DNA of 64,000 nucleotides, from the NCBI RefSeq assembly GCF_013449685.1, contig NZ_JACDSF010000066.1, positions 1 to 64,000 on the forward strand, in the 5' to 3' direction. The notes beneath the pieces are model-generated. The model did not search any database, was not told where the DNA came from, and saw only the letters and a list, made by a program, of their open reading frames with translations. This document shows positions 17,796-26,844 of the stretch, piece after piece. A program made the translations under genes and the position numbers. Numbering within the stretch: position 1 is the first letter of the stretch; the number at the start of each line of letters is the position of its first letter. The stretch is from Pectobacterium brasiliense. GTDB taxonomy: Bacteria; Pseudomonadota; Gammaproteobacteria; Enterobacterales; Enterobacteriaceae.

Positions 17796-18053
17796 ATGAA
17801 AAACGCAAAACTCTTCGCCACTGCTGCCGTACTGTCCGCCCTGTCTTTCGGTACTTTCGCTGCCGATCAGGTGTCTTCACAACAGGCTCAGAACCTGGAA
17901 AAAGTGGGGGTCGTTAGTGCTACCGCGCACAGCCTGGATTCACTGCAAGCACAGCTGGCTCAGAAAGCAGAAAAAGCCGGTGCCAGCGCCTTCACTATCA
18001 CGTCTGCCACCGGTGACAACCAACTGCACGGCGTCGCCGTTATCTACAAATAA
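17796..18053 (+). CDS. Small secreted YdgH/BhsA/McbA-like (DUF1471) protein, second copy
   Basis: 85 residues with signal peptide MKNAKLFATAAVLSALSFGT (cleavage near TFA-AD). The mature DUF1471 domain has NLEKVGVVSATAHSLDSLQA and AFTITSATGDNQLHGVAVIY. It is a paralogue of 9843-10100, of equal length and with the same gene-proximal element. The start is ATG 17796 (AGGA upstream); an upstream in-frame start at 17778 would spoil the signal peptide. The role is probably in envelope stress. A bidirectional terminator follows. Confidence 0.85.
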   Translation: MKNAKLFATAAVLSALSFGTFAADQVSSQQAQNLEKVGVVSATAHSLDSLQAQLAQKAEKAGASAFTITSATGDNQLHGVAVIYK

Positions 18054-18080
18054 TGGCTGCTGATAAACAATCAAAAAATT

Positions 18081-18120
18081 AAACGGACTTTCCTCAACAA
18101 AGAGGAAAGTCCGTTTTTTA
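18081..18120. terminator. Bidirectional terminator
   Basis: A 15-bp stem AAACGGACTTTCCTC / GAGGAAAGTCCGTTT with a 6-nt loop has T-tracts on both strands. It separates the plus-strand DUF1471 gene from the convergent MFS gene. Confidence 0.92.
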
Positions 18121-18173
18121 TTAAACTATAGTATGACAATCTTATCTTTTATAGCGACCTAACATATCAGGGA

Positions 18174-19481
18174 CTAATGATGTGCTTCCGTGCTAACGCT
18201 ATCCCGCGTGAAATATTGCAGAATTGCAGCGAGTAAAGCAGCGACTGAACCAACAACAAACCCAACCAAGTAGCCTTGAGCGTTACCCCAACCACCAAAG
18301 TGATCAATCAACCAGCCGGCCAATGGGGAAGCTGGGAGCGTACCCAAGAACGTCAGCATCAGAAGCAGGCCCATTGCAGAACCTGATGCTTTAGGCGCAT
18401 GGTCTGCCATCATCGCATAATAAACTGGAAACACCGCATTCAGCCCCAATCCCCACATTAGCAACACCACCCACAGCATACTGATGCCAGAAATAAAGAT
18501 CAGTGAGAACACGCAGATAGCATACCAAGCAGACAAGAAGATCAGCGTTTTTCTGCGGCCAATATGGTCAGAAATATAGCCGAAGAATAGTTGACCAAAC
18601 CAACCCGTGATATAAGGTACAACACCAATAATCGCGCCAAAGGTATCTTGCTGGTTCATGGTAAATACAACATAAGGTGCCAGGAACCACAGCCCCACCG
18701 TCTGCGAAAAATTGATTAAGCCAGCACCAATGACGGTCAGCAAAATGTTGCGATTCGCCAACACACTTTTAGTTTCAGCTAGTTGCTCTCTGAAGGTTAA
18801 CACCTCTTCCGGCTCATCTGACGGCGCGGTTAACCCATGTGCATGGGCATAATCGTTCACTTCCTGATAGCTTTTAGGCGTGGCGAACATCCATAACATA
18901 ACGGCAAGCACATAACCAATGATTGGTGTCAGCAGAAACACCAGACGCCAGTTTTCACTGCCGAAAGTCGCCAAGATCCAACTTGCTGCCAAACCGCCCA
19001 ACAATGCCCCTACGGGATACCCAGTATGGTGTAATCCAAGGGCAAAACCACGATGTTCCTTAGGCCAATATTCGGAACACTGAGCAATATTGGTAACCTC
19101 AGCACCACCGGCAGCCCCCATACCCAATACGCGCCATAAAATAAACTGCCACAAGTTCAAACAAGTCGCTTTAATGCCAATTAAAATGGAGAAAGTGGTA
19201 AAAAATACCATATACCATACTTGGCTTTTCTTTCTTTTCCAGCCTCGCCCTATCTTATCAGCGATAATCCCTGCGGGTAGAGCAACTAATGCATAGGCTA
19301 AGAAAAATAAGCTGACAATATATCCCCATTCCACCCCGGTTAGATTAAACTCATTAATTATAGAGGGTTGAACGCGAAACATAATTTCTCGATCATTCGC
19401 ATTCATCACCCATAAAAGCCAGGTAAGGAAAAGCATAATCCAGCTGGCACGGGCACCCTTTGGAAATTTTAAACCAGACAT
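18174..19481 (-). CDS. MFS transporter at the end of the dgo operon
   Basis: Major facilitator protein of 435 residues with about 12 helices. It has the loop 2-3 motif GIIADKIGRGWKRKK and the 8-9 loop GYISDHIGRRKT. In E. coli the dgo operon ends with dgoT, but this protein is not the DgoT I recall (different N-terminus and motif A), so it is a non-orthologous transporter. The substrate is inferred to be a sugar acid or its lactone from the operon. It follows the 76-aa gene by 17 nt. Base composition is more AT-rich than dgoD and dgoA. Confidence 0.8.
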   Translation of the reverse strand: MSGLKFPKGARASWIMLFLTWLLWVMNANDREIMFRVQPSIINEFNLTGVEWGYIVSLFFLAYALVALPAGIIADKIGRGWKRKKSQVWYMVFFTTFSILIGIKATCLNLWQFILWRVLGMGAAGGAEVTNIAQCSEYWPKEHRGFALGLHHTGYPVGALLGGLAASWILATFGSENWRLVFLLTPIIGYVLAVMLWMFATPKSYQEVNDYAHAHGLTAPSDEPEEVLTFREQLAETKSVLANRNILLTVIGAGLINFSQTVGLWFLAPYVVFTMNQQDTFGAIIGVVPYITGWFGQLFFGYISDHIGRRKTLIFLSAWYAICVFSLIFISGISMLWVVLLMWGLGLNAVFPVYYAMMADHAPKASGSAMGLLLMLTFLGTLPASPLAGWLIDHFGGWGNAQGYLVGFVVGSVAALLAAILQYFTRDSVSTEAHH

Positions 19482-19498
19482 ATAACCCCCTGACGTTA

Positions 19499-19729
19499 TT
19501 ATTTTAATTGCCGTAATTTTTTAACTATATAGGCAAATAAATTTAATGAGAGAATACCTGCACTCGCAATAAAAAATCGTACTAAAAAATCAGCGTCAAA
19601 TAGACCCACTGTCGCCCATGCAATTAATACACTTACCATCAAACCGGAAATTATCATAAAAAATAACTCCCGTCTAATGAGTGTAGCTACCGGAACATCA
19701 TCGGACAAAAATGATTTTGAATTACTCAT
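19499..19729 (-). CDS. Small inner-membrane protein, unknown
   Basis: 76 residues with two predicted membrane helices (about 24-43 and 48-69) and a short charged N-terminus MSNSKSFLSDDVPVATLIRR. Not recognised. It lies between the metallo-hydrolase gene (8 nt gap) and the MFS gene (17 nt gap), so it is probably cotranscribed and may assist the transporter. Confidence 0.65.
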   Translation of the reverse strand: MSNSKSFLSDDVPVATLIRRELFFMIISGLMVSVLIAWATVGLFDADFLVRFFIASAGILSLNLFAYIVKKLRQLK

Positions 19730-19737
19730 GACACCGC

Positions 19738-20592
19738 CTATTTCATGTAAATAAAACGCTCCCCTGGTACCATTAAGTGGAATTTATTCCCTGGATACGC
19801 TGATAGCATATAATCCACAAAATAGCTCGGGTTATCCGTATTACATTCAAACATATCGAAATGAAAAGGCAGCATCATATCAGCCTTAGATTGGTTATAA
19901 AGATCCGCTGCATCCCTAAAATTCATATTAGGGATGATGCCTCTTTTTCCCCGGCTATAATCACCGCCATTAATTGGTAGTGCAATGATATCAGGCTCCA
20001 GCGACGTTACTTCCTCCTCCAGCTCTGGGGTTAACAGTGAATCTCCGCAATGATAGAACGACAAATTATCTGTGGTGATAAGGTACCCTAAATAACGATC
20101 GTGTCCCTGCTCGTTTTTTTCATAGTTACTATGCGCCGAAGGAATAGGTTTAATACGGTAACTACCAATACTAAACTCGATGCCGGTAAGCGCTGGATAA
20201 ATATTTCCCTGAATGTTGGCATTACTACGTATTAACGCATCCGCATCGACGGAGGGAATATAAAATGACATATCCCTTCGTACCGCAGCGATACCTTCCA
20301 GTGTTGATAGGTCCATGTGGTCATCATGATGATGGGTAATCAGTACCGCATCTGCACACGAAATATCTTCTGGATCGATAACGGGGTCAAATGCTCGGAC
20401 AAACTCAGTCCCAGGATGATTAACCTCGATAGAACGCGTTAAATAAGGATCGATCACCAATATATTATTGTGACTATTTTTTAAAACAAACCCAGCTTGA
20501 CCAAGGCTCCAAATTGCCAATACGCCATAAGGTACATGCGTTTGTTTTATTTCATCTCGGATCGTCGATCTTTTTCTTAATTTATACGGCAT
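19738..20592 (-). CDS. UlaG-like metallo-beta-lactamase-fold hydrolase
   Basis: 284 residues. The metal motif HxHxDH is in LITHHHDDHMDL (about residues 85-92), with further ligands likely in PSAHSNYEKN, HCGDSLL and LPFHFDMF. This pattern is that of UlaG, the L-ascorbate-6-phosphate lactonase. In a galactonate operon a galactonolactone hydrolase would make sense, feeding D-galactonate to DgoD; that is inference. No signal peptide, so cytoplasmic. The gap to dgoD is 45 nt. It is AT-rich compared with dgoD and dgoA, which suggests separate acquisition. Confidence 0.75.
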   Translation of the reverse strand: MPYKLRKRSTIRDEIKQTHVPYGVLAIWSLGQAGFVLKNSHNNILVIDPYLTRSIEVNHPGTEFVRAFDPVIDPEDISCADAVLITHHHDDHMDLSTLEGIAAVRRDMSFYIPSVDADALIRSNANIQGNIYPALTGIEFSIGSYRIKPIPSAHSNYEKNEQGHDRYLGYLITTDNLSFYHCGDSLLTPELEEEVTSLEPDIIALPINGGDYSRGKRGIIPNMNFRDAADLYNQSKADMMLPFHFDMFECNTDNPSYFVDYMLSAYPGNKFHLMVPGERFIYMK

Positions 20593-20637
20593 AGATCTTA
20601 TCTCTGTTACATAGGGTACGTTTCTTATGGCAATATA

Positions 20638-21786
20638 TTACCACTCGGCAACGGCACCGTCAGGATAACGCCACACTGGGTTACGCCAGTCTGGCGCATT
20701 TTTACTACGTTCAATAACCAGCTCTTCATTAATTTCCACACCGAGGCCAGGCTTATTCAGCGGATAGAAATGGCCATCGGTCATCGCGAAGTCTTCTTTA
20801 TTGATAACATAATCCAACAGCTCGGCACCTTTATTATAATGGATGCCCATACTTTGCTCCTGGAATACGGCATTACGTGCCACAAAGTCGAGATGTAAAC
20901 AGGAAGCCAGTGCAATTGGGCCTAATGGACAGTGCGGTGCCAGCGCGACATCATAGGCTTCCGCCATGGCGGCAATTTTAAAGCACTCGGTAATACCGCC
21001 TGCGTGAGACAGGTCAGGCTGAATAATGGCCAGTCCGCCGTCTGCCAGCACGCGTTTGAAATCAAAGCGTGAGAACATCCGCTCGCCCGCCGCAATCGGC
21101 AGGTGGGTTTGCGCCGCCAGACGAGGATAGTATTCCGCCTGTTCAGCCAGCACAGGTTCTTCAATAAACAGCGGACGGTACGGCTCCAGCTCTTTGATCA
21201 GGATTTTCGCCATCGGCGCATCCACACGACCGTGGAAATCCAGACCGAACTCGATGCTGTTGCCAAAGGCTTCGCGAATTTCCGCGACCACGGCCACCGC
21301 CGCATCCACTTTGCGTGAGTTATCAATGATGCCCATCTCTTCACAGCCGTTCAGCTTGAAGGTATCGAAGCCAATGTCGGTCAGCTTCTTGATGCCTGCG
21401 ATCACTTCGGAAGGACGATCGCCGCCCACCCAGCTGTACGCTTTGATCTTATCGCGCACCAGCCCGCCCAGTAACTGATAGACCGGTACACCCAGCGCTT
21501 TGCCTTTGATGTCCCACAATGCCTGATCGATACCCGCGATGGCGCTCATCAGGATCGGGCCGCCGCGGTAGAAGCCCGCGCGGTAAAGCACCTGCCAGAT
21601 ATCGTTGATGCGCGCCGGGTCTTGCCCGATCAGATAGTCAGACAGCTCGTGAACGGCAGCTTCAACGGTGCGTGCACGGCCTTCGATAACCGGCTCGCCC
21701 CAGCCGACAATGCCTTCATCGGTTTCAATCTTCAGGAACATCCAGCGTGGCGGCAGCCGGTACGTGGTGATTTTGGTAATTTTCAT
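20638..21786 (-). CDS. dgoD: D-galactonate dehydratase DgoD
   Basis: Enolase-superfamily enzyme, 382 residues, same length as E. coli DgoD. It turns D-galactonate into 2-dehydro-3-deoxy-D-galactonate. The Mg ligands D183, E209 and E235 and catalytic H185 and H285 are all present ([34 protein letters not shown]). It starts [15 protein letters not shown] and overlaps dgoA by 4 bp. It is the fourth step-gene in order in the dgoR-K-A-D operon. Confidence 0.95.
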   Translation of the reverse strand: MKITKITTYRLPPRWMFLKIETDEGIVGWGEPVIEGRARTVEAAVHELSDYLIGQDPARINDIWQVLYRAGFYRGGPILMSAIAGIDQALWDIKGKALGVPVYQLLGGLVRDKIKAYSWVGGDRPSEVIAGIKKLTDIGFDTFKLNGCEEMGIIDNSRKVDAAVAVVAEIREAFGNSIEFGLDFHGRVDAPMAKILIKELEPYRPLFIEEPVLAEQAEYYPRLAAQTHLPIAAGERMFSRFDFKRVLADGGLAIIQPDLSHAGGITECFKIAAMAEAYDVALAPHCPLGPIALASCLHLDFVARNAVFQEQSMGIHYNKGAELLDYVINKEDFAMTDGHFYPLNKPGLGVEINEELVIERSKNAPDWRNPVWRYPDGAVAEW

Positions 21787-22400
21787 TGAACAGCGTCCTT
21801 ATAGGCGTTAACAAATGCATGTGCTTTTTGCGCGGTGACGTCAACCGACTGACCGGCTCGATACAGATCGCTGCCTAACCCGGCACCGATGCAGCCCGCA
21901 CTAAGGTAATCCTTCAGGTTTTCGGGTGTGACGCCACCGACAGCAAAGACGGGAACGTCTTTTGGCAATACCGCTTTCAGTGCCTTGATGTAGTCAGGTC
22001 CAAACGCGGACGACGGGAAAATTTTCAGCGATTGCGCGCCTGCATCCAGCGCCGTGAAGGCCTCCGTCGCAGTAGCACAGCCAGGGCACACCATCATGCC
22101 GTAGCCCACCGCCCGACGAATCACCTCGGGAGAAATGTTAGGCGTAACGACTAACTTGCTGCCAATTTCCTGTAATTTATCGACATAGTCGGCTTTTAGT
22201 ACTGTGCCTGCGCCAATCAGGGCACGATCGCCAAAATGCTCTACCGCCAGTTGAATACTTTCATACGGGTTCGGCGAATTCAGCGGGATCTCTACCGCAT
22301 CGAATCCGGCATCCAGCAGCGCCGCGACGTGTTCCAGCACCTCGTCCGGCGTGATACCGCGCAGAATCGCAATCAAGGGAAGATTAGTATTCCAGCTCAT
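21783..22400 (-). CDS. dgoA: 2-dehydro-3-deoxy-6-phosphogalactonate aldolase DgoA
   Basis: KDPGal aldolase, 205 residues, same length as E. coli DgoA. It splits the phosphorylated intermediate to pyruvate and glyceraldehyde 3-phosphate. The Schiff-base Lys is K126 in [11 protein letters not shown], with E37 in [10 protein letters not shown]. The start is ATG 22400 ([10 protein letters not shown]), with AAGGAG upstream; a TTG at 22406 is less likely. It overlaps the 3' end of dgoK by 17 bp. Confidence 0.95.
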   Translation of the reverse strand: MSWNTNLPLIAILRGITPDEVLEHVAALLDAGFDAVEIPLNSPNPYESIQLAVEHFGDRALIGAGTVLKADYVDKLQEIGSKLVVTPNISPEVIRRAVGYGMMVCPGCATATEAFTALDAGAQSLKIFPSSAFGPDYIKALKAVLPKDVPVFAVGGVTPENLKDYLSAGCIGAGLGSDLYRAGQSVDVTAQKAHAFVNAYKDAVQ

Positions 22401-23280
22401 TAACAATGCTCCTTATTCCTGCCTGAAAAGCCCGATCGCCATCCAGCGGCTGCCAGCGCAATCCAGCTTGTTGTAATGCTTTTTCGTAGCGCGCGGTCAG
22501 CGCAGGAGAGCCGATGAGTGTGATGCTGTCTCCGACTGCCATCTGATAATGGCGCTGCATTTGTGAGACTTCGTTGCCAATCAGCAGCCCGGATAACCAG
22601 TCGCTCACGGCACTTTTCTCCAGACGCCCCAGCACATGCGCCGCGCGGGTTTCAAACAGGCAGCGGATGATATTGTCGTCGGCAAAGCCCAGTTCCAGCC
22701 CTTGCTGGAAAGCGGCAGAGGACGGCTGCTGCTCAGTCAGCCCCACGCCAATGAGCGACTGTGTCATCAGCAGGTGATGCAGTTCACCGGTCATCACCGT
22801 GCGGAAATCCAGCACGTTGCTGTCATCGGTTCGCACCCATTTCGAGTGGGTTCCCGGCATTACATAAAGAGAGGAAGGACATTCGCTATATGCGCCAATC
22901 AGTTGGGTTTCTTCACCGCGAATCACATTGCAGTTATCGTCCTGCGCAATACTCAACCCCGGCACGATCCAGGCGGCCAGCGGCTGGGCTTCTTCCACGC
23001 GCGTCAGGCGATGAGAGACATCCGTCAGGCGAGTCGGGCATGACAGATACGGCACGGAAAGCCAGCCCGCATTGCTGCCAATCATGCCCGCCATCACGAC
23101 AGGCACGTTGTGCTGCTGCCACGGCGCAACGATCTGCTGAAAAACCTGCTGCGGTGTCTGACCGTTCAAACGCGTGACGCCCGCTTCAGACTTCACGCTG
23201 TCGATACAGACGCCGTCCAGATACAGCCACGCCCGCAGGTTGGTCGAGCCCCAGTCAATGGCGATATAGCTTTCACTCAT
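22384..23280 (-). CDS. dgoK: 2-dehydro-3-deoxygalactonokinase DgoK
   Basis: Sugar-acid kinase of 298 residues. It begins MSESYIAIDWGSTNLRAWLY with the ATPase phosphate-binding motif. MPGTHSKWV and LIGNEVSQM are typical of DgoK. It phosphorylates 2-dehydro-3-deoxygalactonate at O6. It follows dgoR with a 4-bp overlap and precedes dgoA. Confidence 0.93.
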   Translation of the reverse strand: MSESYIAIDWGSTNLRAWLYLDGVCIDSVKSEAGVTRLNGQTPQQVFQQIVAPWQQHNVPVVMAGMIGSNAGWLSVPYLSCPTRLTDVSHRLTRVEEAQPLAAWIVPGLSIAQDDNCNVIRGEETQLIGAYSECPSSLYVMPGTHSKWVRTDDSNVLDFRTVMTGELHHLLMTQSLIGVGLTEQQPSSAAFQQGLELGFADDNIIRCLFETRAAHVLGRLEKSAVSDWLSGLLIGNEVSQMQRHYQMAVGDSITLIGSPALTARYEKALQQAGLRWQPLDGDRAFQAGIRSIVNELEY

Positions 23281-23975
23281 GTAATGTCCTTTAACCGTTT
23301 GGTCGAGCTGGCGATCATGGTCAACGCCGCCCGCTCTGCTGCTTCAATATCCTGATGCCGAATGGCATCGTAGAGATCCTGATGCTCACGCAATGTCCGT
23401 GGCATGTTGTCTTCGTCCGGCATATAGGTGCGCTCAAACACCGCACGCTGCAAGGAACTGATCGCGACGCTCAACTGCTGGAGCACCGGGTTATGCACCG
23501 CCGCCAATACCGCCTCATGGAAGCGAATATCCGCTTCATTAAATGCGTCGCGATTCTGATGGTTAGAAATCATGTCGTTCAGCGCCGCTTCAATCACCGC
23601 CAGCTCGCTTGAGGTCGCCCGTTCGGCAGCCCAGCGGGCAATCGTCGGCTCCACCAGATTACGTACTTCGCTCATCGCGCTGATCAGCCGCGGGTCGTAA
23701 TCGCTGGCCAGAACCCATTGCAGAACGTCGGTATCCAGGTAATTCCACTGGTTACGCGCGGCCACAAACGCGCCGCGATACCGTTTCACTTCCACTAGCC
23801 TTTTCGCCATCAACGCTCTGAACACTTCACGAATGATGTTGCGCGAGGTCTGAAATTCTTCACACAGCTCAGCTTCTGCGGGTAACGGCGTGCCCGGCGC
23901 GTATTTCCCGCCAACGATCTGTTGGCCAATATCCAGAATGATGCGGTCGGTTTTGCTTAATTCTTGCTTATTCAT
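23277..23975 (-). CDS. dgoR: GntR/FadR-family repressor DgoR
   Basis: 232 residues with an N-terminal winged helix (PLPAEAELCEEFQTSRNIIREV, about 27-50) and a FadR-type C-terminal FCD domain (EADIRFHEAVL). It matches recalled E. coli DgoR closely (NQWNYLDTDVLQWVL, PRLISAMSEVRNLVEP). It represses the dgo genes and is relieved by galactonate. The start is ATG 23975 with GAGG 5 nt upstream; GTG 23981 and ATG 23978 are possible. Two operator sites lie about 120-150 nt upstream. Confidence 0.92.
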   Translation of the reverse strand: MNKQELSKTDRIILDIGQQIVGGKYAPGTPLPAEAELCEEFQTSRNIIREVFRALMAKRLVEVKRYRGAFVAARNQWNYLDTDVLQWVLASDYDPRLISAMSEVRNLVEPTIARWAAERATSSELAVIEAALNDMISNHQNRDAFNEADIRFHEAVLAAVHNPVLQQLSVAISSLQRAVFERTYMPDEDNMPRTLREHQDLYDAIRHQDIEAAERAALTMIASSTKRLKDIT

Positions 23976-24093
23976 CATCACCTCAACGAGACAAAACGGA
24001 TTGATATCACTGCACTTACTTTACCCGCCATGCCGCCTGACGTCGTCGAACTGTTGCACAATAACCGTACCCTTCCCTCTTTTCTTGGTTTTA

Positions 24094-24125
24094 TTGTAGT
24101 ACCATTATTATATGTTGTACTACAA
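24094..24125 (-). promoter_or_regulatory. Paired DgoR-type operators
   Basis: TTGTAGTACCA (24094-24104) and the perfect palindrome TTGTACTACAA (24115-24125) both fit the GntR/FadR pattern TNGTNNNACNA. Their centres are 21 bp apart, two helical turns, and an AT-rich -10-like stretch lies between them. They lie upstream of dgoR and probably mediate its autoregulation and operon repression. Confidence 0.75.
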
Positions 24126-24296
24126 TCTGGATCACAAAACGGACAATAAATACAATTTGGCAACATCGCGTGTTACCAGATTTCAACATCCAGAGGAATT
24201 GAGTTGAGCGAAGGTGGAAGGCGGCTCCATTATTCCTAACAAGGATTGCTTGCTAATATAGCCTGTAGGTTATAATGTATTTACGGCGTGTAGGAC

Positions 24297-24683
24297 ATGG
24301 AGGTTTACAGATTGGCATGGGAAATAGTCACACGGGCACTATTCGATACGTGGTTTGATGAGCAAACTGAAACGGTACAGGAAGAAATTTTGGCACACCT
24401 CTCTATACTCGAAGAGGATGGCCCACAGCTAGGGCGACCACAGGTTGATCAGATTAAAGGCTCAAAATACAAAAACATGAAGGAGCTTCGAGTTCAGGTT
24501 AGCGGCCACCCATTCCGAACATTCTTCGCCTTTGACCGGACACGTAAAGCGATTGTTTTATGTGCAGGAGATAAGAAAGGCGAAGATGAAAAGTTGTTCT
24601 ACGAACGTATGATTAAGATCGCAGACGCTGAGTTTGCATCGCATCTGATATCACCGGAGGTAAAAGAAGATGGCGACGCTTAA
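24297..24683 (+). CDS. higB: HigB-type RelE-superfamily toxin
   Basis: 128 residues. The pattern YRLAWEIVTRALFDTWFDEQ, then GPQLGRPQVDQIKGSKYKNM-KELRVQ, then RTFFAFDRTRKAIVLCAGDKKG, is that of the Gp49/HigB family of ribosome-dependent mRNA interferases. The gene precedes its antitoxin, as usual in higBA, and overlaps it by 14 bp. ATG 24297 has AGGA close upstream. Symbol given by family; activity is inferred. Confidence 0.8.
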   Translation: MEVYRLAWEIVTRALFDTWFDEQTETVQEEILAHLSILEEDGPQLGRPQVDQIKGSKYKNMKELRVQVSGHPFRTFFAFDRTRKAIVLCAGDKKGEDEKLFYERMIKIADAEFASHLISPEVKEDGDA

Positions 24684-24969
24684 AGAAATGATGGCTAAAC
24701 GTTCACCGGAGAGCCGCGCCCGCATTGAAGCGCGCACGGCTGAGATCCGTCAGGAAATCACTTTAGCGAAATTACGCGAAGAGCTGAACATGTCGCAGAC
24801 TCAGCTTGCGTTAGCACTGGGCGTCAAGCAGCCATCTATTGTTAAGATGGAGAAGGTCGAAAATGACCCAAAACTGTCAACGCTGAAACGCTATGTCACT
24901 GCTCTAGGCGGCAAGCTTACGCTAGATGTGACCTTGCCTGATGGTAAGCGTATCGCGCTTACTTTGTAA
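24670..24969 (+). CDS. higA: HigA-type XRE antitoxin
   Basis: 99 residues. The helix-turn-helix is LREELNMSQTQLALALGVKQPSIVKMEKV (about 38-66, cut across segments). The N-terminus MATLKEMMAKRSPESRARIE is typical of HigA partners of Gp49-like toxins. It neutralises the toxin and represses the pair. Start ATG 24670, with GGAGG upstream, inside the toxin gene. Confidence 0.85.
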   Translation: MATLKEMMAKRSPESRARIEARTAEIRQEITLAKLREELNMSQTQLALALGVKQPSIVKMEKVENDPKLSTLKRYVTALGGKLTLDVTLPDGKRIALTL

Positions 24970-25005
24970 TTCAGTCGTTCTGGATTTTCAGTAAACGCGA
25001 TTCGT

Positions 25006-26805
25006 TCACTCCAGAACAAAATGCCCCTCTCCGACTTGCTTATAGCGGCGTGCGGGAGGGTGGAAATCAGGTGCACGTACCGGACTGCGCAGTTCATCAT
25101 TGGTGATATTACGCACCGGACGAGTATCTGGGTCAGGCACGGGCACCGCAGCAATCAGACGCTGGGTGTAATCATGCTGCGGATTGTCGAAGATCGCCGA
25201 ACGTGGCCCGATCTCCACAATTTCGCCGAGATACATCACCGCCACGCGGTGGCTGATACGCTCGACAACGGCCATATCGTGCGAGATAAACAGGAATGAC
25301 AGCCCCAGCTTCTGCTGGAGATCCAGCATCAGGTTGATCACCTGCGCCTTGACGGACACATCCAGCGCCGACACCGATTCATCGGCAATAATCACTTTCG
25401 GCTCCAGCGCCAGCGCACGCGCAATACACACTCGTTGCCGCTGCCCGCCGGAGAACTGATGCGGGAAACGCGAAGCCATATCGCCGGATAATCCCACCTG
25501 TTCCAGCAGTTCGCTCACTCGCGCATTCACATTCTGTCGGGTCGCCAGACCGTGCAGCAGCATCGGCTCGGCGATAGCTTCCCCTATCCGCATACGCGGA
25601 TTCAGGCTTTCATATGGATCCTGAAACACCATTTGAATCTGCCGCCGCGACTCGGTCAGCTCACGCTTATCCGCCGTCAGGATATTTTTTCCCAGCAGTT
25701 GAATGTCGCCGCTAACGGCGTCGTTGAGGCGAATAATCGACCGTCCGGTGGTGGATTTACCGCAGCCCGACTCGCCAACCAGCGCGAGCGTTTCGCCCGG
25801 CCAGAGATCGAACGAGACATTTTCCACCGCATGAACTCGCCCAGACAGCCGACGGAAAAATCCTGATCGGATATCAAATCGAGTGACCAGATTTTTTACC
25901 GTCAGCACCGGCTCCTCACCCGACACGGTATTCACCGCCTCCGGCACCGGCTGGCGTTCGCCCGTTTTGAGATCGATCAGCGGAAAACGCTGTGGCCATG
26001 CGCTGCCGGACATCGAACCGAGTTTGGGCACCGCGGATAGCAGCATACGAGTATAGGGCTGTTGCGGATGATGAAAGATCTCCCGCGTGACGGCGTTTTC
26101 CACCATTTCACCCTGATACATCACCAGCGTGCGGTCGGACACTTCCGCCACCACGCCCATGTCGTGGGTAATAAACAGCACTGACATCCCTTCTTCTTCC
26201 TGAAGAGTTTTTATCAGCGTCAGGATTTGTGCCTGAATCGTAACGTCCAGTGCCGTCGTCGGTTCATCGGCAATCAGCAGCTTCGGGTGGCAGGCCAGCG
26301 CAATCGCAATTACCACGCGCTGGCGCATCCCGCCGGAGAAGCTCTGCGGATATTCGTTCAGCCGTGATTTAGCCGCCGGAATACGGACTTTTTCCAGCAG
26401 GCGCACCGCCTCGGCACGCGCTTCGGCTTTCCCCATGCCGCGATGGCGTCGCAGCACTTCCGTAATCTGGTAGCCAATCGGCAAGACCGGATTCAGGCTG
26501 GTCATCGGCTCCTGGAAAATCATGCCGATGCGGTTCCCGCGCACGTCCTGCATCGCTTTATTAGGGAGCGACAGCAGCTCGGTGTCGCCGAAATGAATCT
26601 GACCCTCAACCCGGCTTTGGCCGGGTGGCAGCAAGCGCATGATGGATTTCGCCATCACGCTTTTCCCTGAACCGGATTCCCCCACCACGGCGACCGTTTC
26701 TTTCTCGCCAATCGTGAAGGACAAATCCCGCACCACGTTCATCCACTCCCCGTTCACCTGAAAGGCAGTGGTCAAATGCGAAACGGACATAATCGGCGCT
26801 GTCAT
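25006..26805 (-). CDS. Fused dual ATPase of an Opp/Dpp-type ABC transporter
   Basis: About 600 residues: two ABC ATPase domains in one chain, like GsiA and YejF. The first has GESGSGKSV, FSGGMRQRVVIAIAL and LIADEPTTALD. The second has GESGCGKST, FSGGQRQRVCIARAL and IIADESVSALD. An Opp_C-type C-terminal segment binds nucleotide-type loaders (HDYTQRLIAAVPVPDP). The start is taken as ATG 26805; a GTG at 26841 is possible but has a poor ribosome site. It is last in the minus-strand operon with two permeases, two nucleoside hydrolases and a binding protein. The likely substrate is a nucleoside or nucleoside-containing compound rather than a peptide (inference). Confidence 0.9.
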   Translation of the reverse strand: MTAPIMSVSHLTTAFQVNGEWMNVVRDLSFTIGEKETVAVVGESGSGKSVMAKSIMRLLPPGQSRVEGQIHFGDTELLSLPNKAMQDVRGNRIGMIFQEPMTSLNPVLPIGYQITEVLRRHRGMGKAEARAEAVRLLEKVRIPAAKSRLNEYPQSFSGGMRQRVVIAIALACHPKLLIADEPTTALDVTIQAQILTLIKTLQEEEGMSVLFITHDMGVVAEVSDRTLVMYQGEMVENAVTREIFHHPQQPYTRMLLSAVPKLGSMSGSAWPQRFPLIDLKTGERQPVPEAVNTVSGEEPVLTVKNLVTRFDIRSGFFRRLSGRVHAVENVSFDLWPGETLALVGESGCGKSTTGRSIIRLNDAVSGDIQLLGKNILTADKRELTESRRQIQMVFQDPYESLNPRMRIGEAIAEPMLLHGLATRQNVNARVSELLEQVGLSGDMASRFPHQFSGGQRQRVCIARALALEPKVIIADESVSALDVSVKAQVINLMLDLQQKLGLSFLFISHDMAVVERISHRVAVMYLGEIVEIGPRSAIFDNPQHDYTQRLIAAVPVPDPDTRPVRNITNDELRSPVRAPDFHPPARRYKQVGEGHFVLE

Positions 26806-26844
26806 GTGTGCGTTACCCCTTATTCCTATGGGCGTTCCCACAGA

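Noticed and set aside
24977-25017. GTTCTGGA / TCCAGAAC inverted repeat between higA and the ABC gene
   Set aside because: Loop of 25 nt, no T-tract and overlap with the end of the ABC ATPase gene; not called.
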